Of a stretch of 8,072 nt of DNA, positions 1-8,072 are shown piece after piece. Position numbers and translations under genes: made by a program. Numbering within the stretch: the first letter of the stretch is position 1; each line of letters starts with the position of its first letter. The notes below the pieces were generated by a model. The model worked only from the letters and a program-made list of their open reading frames with translations. It was not told the origin of the DNA and searched no databases. Origin of the DNA: Methanocorpusculum sp. (lineage in GTDB: Archaea; Halobacteriota; Methanomicrobia; Methanomicrobiales; Methanocorpusculaceae); assembly GCA_017622255.1 (NCBI GenBank), contig JAGARL010000067.1:1-8072 (forward strand), read 5' to 3'.

Positions 1-135
1 AGCGACCACAAAGCGGCTGCGGCAGCAGCCCGCCGTTAGGCGGGAGCGACTGGTCGCAGCAGCCGGAGAGAGCCGAAGGTTCAAGCCAGGAGCAAGTCCG
101 AAGGACTGGCGACGAAGGCTGCGTCTGCGTGGTCT
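1..135. repeat. GC-rich palindromic non-coding block (REP/MITE-like or structured RNA), cut by left edge
   Basis: No plausible protein is encoded here, but the block is packed with inverted repeats. GCGACCA (2-8) pairs with TGGTCGC (51-57) and encloses GGCTGC/GCAGCC (15-20 with 25-30) and CCCGCC-GTTA-GGCGGG (29-44). The two inner hairpins share bases 29-30. Next to it, GCAGCC (59-64) pairs with GGCTGC (117-122) and encloses GAGCC-GAA-GGTTC (70-82, one G-T pair) and AGTCC-GAA-GGACT (95-107). The latter competes with GCCAG/CTGGC (85-89 with 106-110). GACCAC (4-9) can also pair with GTGGTC (129-134), closing the whole block. The result resembles two tandem stem-with-two-hairpins units. It could be a dispersed repeat, a non-autonomous mobile element or a structured RNA; the sequence alone does not decide. 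It matches no tRNA or rRNA segment that I recognise. Confidence 0.55.
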
Positions 136-272
136 GTGTTCTTTACCTCATGCGTTCAAAGCACTCGCTAAAAACCAACACCAAACTCACGGTGTATGTT
201 ATCTGCGGTTTTTCAAAATCTGTTTAGAGCTTTTGGAAACACACAGTTATTCAATTTAGGAACAAATCCGGT
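136..272. other. Intergenic spacer with one small hairpin
   Basis: This stretch lies between the palindromic block and the terminator of the amidohydrolase gene. It is more AT-rich than either neighbour. I see no supported gene. The only structure is ACACC (178-182) facing GGTGT (191-195) across an 8-nt loop, which is too small to call functional. A plus-strand open frame starting at 196 runs antisense through the hydrolase gene and is a shadow. Confidence 0.5.
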
Positions 273-279
273 AAAAAAA
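273..279 (-). terminator. Poly-T terminator of the redox/hydrolase operon
   Basis: On the minus strand a run of seven T residues begins 10 nt after the TGA stop of the amidohydrolase gene. Archaeal RNA polymerase commonly terminates at oligo-T tracts without a stem-loop, so this fits the end of the three-gene minus-strand operon. The role is inferred from position and composition. Confidence 0.5.
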
Positions 280-288
280 GTGAGGTTG

Positions 289-1086
289 TCAGAGTCCCAT
301 AAATGCAGCCGCATTATTGGAGAACACATTTTCCAGAGCATCATCTGCAAGACCGCAGGAGAGCACCCGCTGAATTTCGACGCTTGGGTGGTGGAACGGG
401 GAATCGATGCCGAACATCACTCTGTCCGCTCCCACTGTCTCATACGCATTTTTAATCTGGCATCCCATCGGCATACCGGAGACTTCCAGATAGAGGTTGT
501 CGTACTTCTTTGCCATGGTGATACTTGCATCGATATAGACACCGTGTCCGTGTCCCATGTGAATCATGACGATAGGGACATCCGGGTGCCGCTCGGCAAG
601 CAGTCCAATCTGCCAGGGAAGGGAAAACGGCGGGTGTCCGCAGTGGATAAAGACCGGTTTTTTGTATTTCCGTGCGGTCTCCATAATCGGGTCAACCAGC
701 GGGGAGTCGGCGGTAAATCCGTCAAACAGCGGCTGCATTTTGACGCCGGCAAATCCTTCGTCTTTCAGGTAGTGTTCCAGTTCAGCCGCTGCGGCATCAC
801 CGAGATTTGCGTTTACCCAGCACAGCGGAATGACCTTGTCGGGGTATGCTTTGTATGCCGCGTTTACTTCTTCGTTGAGCATATATGCCGCAGGACAGAG
901 GATGGTCTTTTCGATGTTGAAGGTCTCCATCTGGGAGAGCAGGCGGTTCATATCAAAATTTACGTTGAACGGACTGCCGAAGTTTCCAATATGGGTGTGG
1001 GCATCGATTTTCTTATGCCGGGAAAATTCATCCATGTATGGATGTAGGGGGTATGAGGATTTAGGGTTTTTCCCCGGAAGTTTCAC
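289..1086 (-). CDS. Amidohydrolase-2 family metal-dependent hydrolase
   Basis: A 265-residue TIM-barrel hydrolase of the amidohydrolase-2 (COG2159-like) family. Family hallmarks are visible in order, numbered from the GTG start: the HxH metal motif in IDAHTHIG (H30, H32), GVKMQP near 114-119, FIHCGH (H148), the histidine-rich MIHMGHGH (H176, H179) and the late metal-binding aspartate in GIDSP (D228). Such enzymes use one divalent metal to hydrolyse or decarboxylate small molecules in the cytoplasm; the substrate cannot be named. The long frame starts with GTG at 1084-1086, about 21 nt after the ferredoxin-like gene, without a convincing ribosome binding site. An ATG at 1033-1035 (residue 18) lies nine codons before HTHIG and may be the real start, because the first 17 residues carry no family feature. 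It is the last gene of the minus-strand operon and ends in TGA followed by a T run. No signal peptide is seen. Confidence 0.85.
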   Translation of the reverse strand: MKLPGKNPKSSYPLHPYMDEFSRHKKIDAHTHIGNFGSPFNVNFDMNRLLSQMETFNIEKTILCPAAYMLNEEVNAAYKAYPDKVIPLCWVNANLGDAAAAELEHYLKDEGFAGVKMQPLFDGFTADSPLVDPIMETARKYKKPVFIHCGHPPFSLPWQIGLLAERHPDVPIVMIHMGHGHGVYIDASITMAKKYDNLYLEVSGMPMGCQIKNAYETVGADRVMFGIDSPFHHPSVEIQRVLSCGLADDALENVFSNNAAAFMGL

Positions 1087-1107
1087 GGATGCTCTGCAGC
1101 GCGTGGA

Positions 1108-1563
1108 TTACTCGTTTGTCCTGAGCACTTTGAGCAGTTTTTCCGCCTTTTCGTTTCCTGATTCAGCCAGCTCTTTCAGGAACTTCCGGGCGTTTTTGCC
1201 CTGCGGGAGCATGTATCCGGCTTCTCTGCTGATGTCTTCTGCCATAATCCTGTTTGAGCGTTCCAGCGCCTGGGCAAACTTTCCCGGAAGAGCTGAGGCA
1301 ATACACTCTGCCTGCGCTTTGGCGGAAAGAACGGTGTTCATCATCGAGAGAACGTCCTCGTCATGCTTCTGCGGAGTTGGGAACTCCTCCGGAATCAGGG
1401 TAATGGCCTTGGAGACACATGCTTCGACACAGCGGCCGCAGCCGGTACATTTTTCGACATCAATAATACTGTTCTCGGTGTCCGTAGCGCCTGTCGGGCA
1501 GACATAAAGACAGAGTCATTCTTTGGTACAGAGCCGAAGGTTTCTGACAGCAAATTTCTTCAT
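1108..1563 (-). CDS. 2[4Fe-4S] ferredoxin-like protein with helical C-terminus; in-frame TGA at codon 16
   Basis: Read through one TGA, this is a 151-codon gene. The N-terminal half is a two-cluster ferredoxin: C12-TKE-(TGA)-L-C18-LYV-C22-P for cluster I and C39-TG-C42-GR-C45-VEA-C49 for cluster II. The C-terminal half (about 74-151) is a charged, probably helical domain with NRIMAEDISREAGYMLPQ, which I recall from relatives of this family in anaerobes. Those relatives carry Cys where the TGA stands (CTKDCLCLYVCP). The ATG start is well supported: GGAGGA lies 7 nt upstream, inside the end of the preceding gene, whose stop is 3 nt before this ATG. The likely role is cytoplasmic electron transfer with the rubredoxin-like neighbour. 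The frame after the TGA shows no further damage. Either the UGA is recoded (Sec or Cys), or this is a fresh pseudogene or a sequence error. Without readthrough only a 15-residue peptide would be made; restart at the Met at codon 74 would lose both clusters. Confidence 0.8.
1516..1518 (-). other. In-frame TGA at a family cysteine position
   Basis: Codon 16 of the ferredoxin-like gene is TGA followed by C, sitting between GAA and CTC. As I recall the family, the position is a conserved cysteine, and TGA is one base from both Cys codons (TGT, TGC). Just downstream, CTGTC and GACAG (minus strand, 1509-1513 with 1491-1495) could form a 5-bp stem with a 13-nt loop, which is weak. The 3' region up to about 1036 shows no clear archaeal SECIS with its GAA/A internal loop. 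Confidence 0.7.
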
Positions 1564-1566
1564 GGC

Positions 1567-2223
1567 TTAGTCCTCCACAATTTCAAACTTCCAGTCCGGA
1601 ACGGCACAGACCGGGCATTTTGACGGGGCGTGCGTGTCGATGAAGATAAATCCGCAGGTCGGACAGAGATAGATGGTTTTGTCTTTGGTAAGGGCAGGGC
1701 CTTCTGCTGCGTGGCGTTCCAAGAGCGAGTGCTGGATGCGGGTGACTTTTTCCGCCCAGGTAAGTGCCCGCAGAGCCCCGCGGTCATGGTGGTTTTCGGC
1801 AACCTTCTTTGCGGTTGGAATCAGGCTTGCGATGTCATGCTCCACGCCCTTCTGCAAAGCGGCAAAGGAGACAGCATCTGCCTTTGGCAGGGACTCTTTG
1901 AACTCTTTGGCAAGCGAGGTAAAAATTGCGGCTGAGTCCGGTTTGAACTGCTTCTCACAGCCTTTGGCAAGGTTTGAGCAGATGATGCTGTGTTTCAGAG
2001 GAGTGAGGTCTGGAATCTTTGGCTGTTCCTGCTTTGGTTTCTGGGTTTCTGCGTTGTGCGGGTTTTGGAGTTCACGGAACTGCGAGCGGAATGCGCCGCA
2101 GATTGGGCAGGTCCATTTTTCCGGCAGGTCGCCGAATGCGGTTTGTTTTGCGATGTGGTTTTTTTCGTCGCCTGCGTCTTCATCATAGACGTGTCCGCAG
2201 ACGGTACAGAGGTATTTTTTCAT
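1567..2223 (-). CDS. Double-rubredoxin / degenerate rubrerythrin-like protein
   Basis: A 218-residue cytoplasmic iron protein with two rubredoxin-type Fe(Cys)4 sites. The N-terminal domain is rubredoxin-like: C6-TV-C9-GHVYDEDAGD, then WTC39-PI-C42-G. A polar linker (about 50-72) leads to a helical part (about 75-172) resembling the second half of the rubrerythrin ferritin-like bundle (AENHHDRGALRALTWAEKV). The C-terminus is a rubrerythrin-type rubredoxin knuckle, C187-PT-C190 and C203-PV-C206, ending WKFEIVED. Compared by eye with rubrerythrins, the diiron ligands look lost: the ExxH of EKVEKIH reads EKVTRIQ (T161, Q164), and the first ligand helices are shortened. It may therefore act as an electron carrier rather than a peroxidase. 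I chose ATG at 2221-2223 because GGAG lies 9 nt upstream and the rubredoxin domain starts there; the frame's longer 30-residue extension has no family feature. First gene of the minus-strand operon. Confidence 0.85.
   Translation of the reverse strand: MKKYLCTVCGHVYDEDAGDEKNHIAKQTAFGDLPEKWTCPICGAFRSQFRELQNPHNAETQKPKQEQPKIPDLTPLKHSIICSNLAKGCEKQFKPDSAAIFTSLAKEFKESLPKADAVSFAALQKGVEHDIASLIPTAKKVAENHHDRGALRALTWAEKVTRIQHSLLERHAAEGPALTKDKTIYLCPTCGFIFIDTHAPSKCPVCAVPDWKFEIVED
1571..1576 (-). promoter_or_regulatory. Ribosome binding site of the ferredoxin-like gene
   Basis: GGAGGA on the minus strand lies 7 nt before the ATG at 1563 and inside the last codons of the upstream rubredoxin-type gene (Val-Glu-Asp-stop). 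This placement fixes the start and implies translational coupling of the two genes. Confidence 0.75.
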
Positions 2224-2232
2224 GGTTTTTTT

Positions 2233-2236
2233 CTCC
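2233..2236 (-). promoter_or_regulatory. Ribosome binding site deciding the rubredoxin-type gene start
   Basis: GGAG on the minus strand lies 9 nt before the ATG at 2223. It supports this start over the in-frame ATG 30 codons further upstream, which would begin inside the divergent promoter region. Confidence 0.6.
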
Positions 2237-2399
2237 GGGTTTTGTGTTTGGAGAAGTATTATGCGGGGGAGAATAAAGCCATCTGTTTCGGGGAAGTTTT
2301 CCGGCCCAGACACGACCTTAATATGCTTTTAACGACAAATAATATAGTGCAAATTATCTCATCTGTTTTACCCCGAAAAACAACACCAAAGACGGATGA

Positions 2400-6837
<4,438 letters not shown>

Positions 6838-6847
6838 CCCTCTGCTC

Positions 6848-6853
6848 TTTTTT
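6848..6853 (+). terminator. Poly-T terminator after gyrA
   Basis: Six T residues start 11 nt after the gyrA TAA stop, in a pyrimidine-rich stretch (CTGCTCTTTTTTCCC). This matches the simple oligo-T terminators of archaea. No stem-loop precedes it. Confidence 0.45.
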
Positions 6854-6860
6854 CCCAAAC

Positions 6861-6867
6861 CTTTAAC
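6861..6867 (+). promoter_or_regulatory. Possible TATA-like element for a leaderless lipoprotein mRNA
   Basis: CTTTAAC lies about 27 nt upstream of the ATG at 6891, the distance expected between an archaeal TATA box and the transcription start. No Shine-Dalgarno is found in the bases before this ATG, unlike most other genes here, so the transcript may begin at or next to the start codon. The element is a weak match to the consensus. Confidence 0.3.
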
Positions 6868-6890
6868 TCTCTTTCCGACGACTATTTTCT

Positions 6891-7253
6891 ATGAAAAAAG
6901 GATTCCTTATCCTTGCAGTAATTCTTGCCGCTGTTCTATCATGTGGCTGCGTCACGTTTGAAGACCCGGCAGCCGGTGTCTGGGTAACTGATGCCCCGTT
7001 TGTCCACACAGACGGAAAACTCTACGACCTGAAATATGAGTTCAATACGCCAAGTATTGGTATGGCTCACTGGAAAGAAGCAGGAAGAGCTGAATACACA
7101 CAAAAGTATGAGTTTGTCTGGCTTGGAAGCGACAGCGGATACAATCTCTTCTTCTCAGCCGATATTGACGGTGACGGCGCATCTGACAAACAGATAATGA
7201 CTCTTGCCGGCGACATCATGACAGACGGCGTAATCACGCTGGTTCGGGAATAA
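6891..7253 (+). CDS. Small predicted secreted lipoprotein, function unknown
   Basis: A 120-residue protein with a lipoprotein-type signal: MKK, a hydrophobic stretch (about 4-17), then S17-C18-G19-C20 followed by polar sequence. The cleavage and lipid site would be C18 or C20; neither is a perfect lipobox. The mature part begins GVWVTDAPF and has alternating aromatic and polar residues suggesting a small beta-rich domain (KYEFNT, QKYEFVWLG, YNLFFSADI). Residues 91-99, DIDGDGASD, follow the D-x-D-x-D-G-x-x-D calcium-loop pattern of EF-hand and dockerin proteins. Position 12 of that loop is Ile, not Glu or Asp, so calcium binding is uncertain. It sits outside the cell membrane if exported. It lies 53 nt after gyrA behind a poly-T tract, so it is probably transcribed separately, and it converges with dnaJ. 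I do not recognise the family well enough to name it. Confidence 0.75.
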   Translation: MKKGFLILAVILAAVLSCGCVTFEDPAAGVWVTDAPFVHTDGKLYDLKYEFNTPSIGMAHWKEAGRAEYTQKYEFVWLGSDSGYNLFFSADIDGDGASDKQIMTLAGDIMTDGVITLVRE

Positions 7254-7268
7254 TTTTACCAAAACACG

Positions 7269-7275
7269 AAAAAAA
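7269..7275 (-). terminator. Poly-T terminator of dnaJ in the convergent gap
   Basis: On the minus strand a run of seven T residues lies about 10 nt after the dnaJ TAA stop, within the 32-bp gap between the convergent lipoprotein and dnaJ genes. On the plus strand only TTTT (7255-7258) follows the lipoprotein stop, so its own termination signal is weaker. Confidence 0.5.
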
Positions 7276-7285
7276 GAGGGGTATA

Positions 7286-8072
7286 TTATTTAAAGAAGCC
7301 GCGCTTCTTTTTGTCCTTCTCTTTTGGTTCCTCGTCGGCAGACTCTGAACCGTTTTCAATTGCGAGAATCTTCTCGTAGAGTTCCCGCTCTTTTCCGGAA
7401 ATTTTCTTCGGGGTGGCGATGACAATTCTGACAAGCAGGCTTCCGTAGTTTCCTCTCCGGCGAACACCTTCACCCTGGATTCTTAAGCGGGTGCCGTAGT
7501 TGATTCCTGCCGGAATTTTTAAGGAAACCTTCTTCCTGTCGATTGTCTCAATCTCAACCTCGCAGCCGAGAACTGCCTGTGCCGGCGTAATCTCGTACTG
7601 CGTTACCAGATTGTCGCCCTCGCGGTCGAACTTCGGGTTGGAGACCACATACACTTCGATGTATAAGTCGCCGTTTGGTGCTCCCGGATCTCCTGCCTCG
7701 CCGTAGCCTTCCATTCTCAGGCGCATGCCGGAGTCAATACCTGCCGGGATGTTCACCGAGACCTTACGGCGGACCTTGGTCTTTCCGGTGCCGTTACACT
7801 TACGGCATGGAGACTCCGGAATCTTTCCGCGGCCTCCGCAGTCCGGACAGACCGACTGGGTTACCATCTGACCAAAGATCGAGTTTCTAATCTGCTTTAC
7901 CTGACCGGTACCGTTACACTTGCGGCAGGTCGTCGTCTTCTTCGTAGAGCTTCCCGTACCGTCACAGTCCGGACAGCTCTCGGTGTGCATGACCTCGATT
8001 TCCTTCTGTACACCAAACACGGCGTCAGCTAAGGTAATCTGGATACGCATCAGCGTATCGTCACCCGGACGC
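7286..8072 (-). CDS. dnaJ: Chaperone protein DnaJ (Hsp40), C-terminal part; N-terminus beyond right edge
   Basis: DnaJ delivers unfolded proteins to DnaK and stimulates its ATPase in the cytoplasm. The visible 261 residues start in the middle of the protein (RPGDDTLMRIQITLADAVFG). The J domain and glycine-rich linker lie past position 8072, so the Met codon at 8048-8050 is internal and not the start. All four zinc-binding CxxCxGxG repeats are present in order: CPDCDGTG, CRKCNGTG, CPDCGGRG, CRKCNGTG. They are followed by the two substrate-binding beta domains (KVSVNIPAGIDSGMRLRMEG; GDLYIEVYV; KVSLKIPAGINYGTRLRIQG) and a charged tail ending in KKKRGFFK. This is a type I DnaJ. dnaK and grpE would be expected upstream, beyond the right edge, as is common in archaea with this bacterial-type system. 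The tail is lysine- and glutamate-rich, as is usual, and nothing looks broken. Confidence 0.95.
   Translation of the reverse strand, partial: RPGDDTLMRIQITLADAVFGVQKEIEVMHTESCPDCDGTGSSTKKTTTCRKCNGTGQVKQIRNSIFGQMVTQSVCPDCGGRGKIPESPCRKCNGTGKTKVRRKVSVNIPAGIDSGMRLRMEGYGEAGDPGAPNGDLYIEVYVVSNPKFDREGDNLVTQYEITPAQAVLGCEVEIETIDRKKVSLKIPAGINYGTRLRIQGEGVRRRGNYGSLLVRIVIATPKKISGKERELYEKILAIENGSESADEEPKEKDKKKRGFFK

Noticed and set aside
1..135. A tRNA or rRNA fragment, suggested by GGTTCAAGCC resembling a T-arm
   Set aside because: No acceptor, D or anticodon arm fits around it, and the surrounding hairpins do not match any rRNA segment that I recognise.
196..1047. A 283-codon plus-strand open frame
   Set aside because: It is antisense to the amidohydrolase gene, whose metal-binding motifs are unmistakable. 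The plus-strand translation shows no recognisable domain.
1036..1110. A possible archaeal SECIS in the 3' region of the ferredoxin-like gene
   Set aside because: Short pairings such as TCC with GGA around GTGAAACTTCC exist, but no long stem with the required GAA/A internal loop could be built. It is left only as a test within the TGA finding.
1530..1542. A 13-nt match (AGAGCCGAAGGTT) between the palindromic block (69-81) and the ferredoxin-like gene
   Set aside because: In the gene it encodes conserved family residues (Asn-Leu-Arg-Leu region), there is no extended similarity on either side, and no sign of an insertion.
7254..7285. A bidirectional stem-loop terminator between the convergent genes
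   Set aside because: There is only a T7 tract on the minus strand and a short TTTT on the plus strand; no inverted repeat is present.
7788..7935. Two similar stretches about 120 bp apart, around CCGTTACACTT, looking like a direct repeat
   Set aside because: They encode the second and fourth CxxCxGxG zinc motifs of DnaJ (CRKCNGTG), so the similarity follows from protein repetition.

Overview
The window looks like a chromosomal piece of a mesophilic methanogenic euryarchaeon of the Methanomicrobiales type, possibly near Methanocorpusculum. This is judged from gene content and style, not from a search. Supporting signs are a bacterial-type gyrase pair and a DnaK-system DnaJ in a genome with short poly-T terminators and no recognisable -35/-10 promoters. 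Clear Shine-Dalgarno sites (GGAGG, AGGAGAT, GGAGGTGA) precede most genes, two probable non-ATG starts occur (GTG, TTG), and there is a set of anaerobe redox genes.

Layout. Positions 1-135 hold a GC-rich, heavily palindromic non-coding block cut by the left edge; 136-288 is AT-richer spacer ending in a poly-T terminator. A minus-strand operon follows, read from right to left: a double-rubredoxin/rubrerythrin-like protein (1567-2223), a 2[4Fe-4S] ferredoxin-like protein (1108-1563) and an amidohydrolase-2 family metal hydrolase (289-1086). The first two are 3 nt apart and the third follows after about 21 nt. A 206-bp divergent intergenic region (2224-2429) separates this operon from gyrB-gyrA on the plus strand (2430-6837), which overlap by 11 nt. 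A small lipoprotein-like gene (6891-7253, plus) follows. It converges with the 3' part of dnaJ (7286 to the right edge, minus), with a 32-bp gap between them.

How the genes work together. GyrB and GyrA form the A2B2 DNA gyrase. DnaJ is the co-chaperone of DnaK, whose gene is presumably beyond the right edge. The rubredoxin/rubrerythrin-like protein and the ferredoxin-like protein are probably partners in electron transfer or oxidative-stress defence; the hydrolase beside them has no predictable substrate.

Main point of interest. The ferredoxin-like gene is intact over its full expected length except for one in-frame TGA at codon 16 (1516-1518, minus strand). As I recall the family, this is where relatives have a cysteine (CTKDCLCLYVCP). 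The gene is tightly coupled to its upstream neighbour and stays open for 135 codons after the TGA. Candidate explanations are a recoded UGA (selenocysteine or cysteine), a recent nonsense mutation, or a sequence error. I found no convincing archaeal SECIS element by eye, and gyrB and the amidohydrolase in this window use TGA as an ordinary stop.
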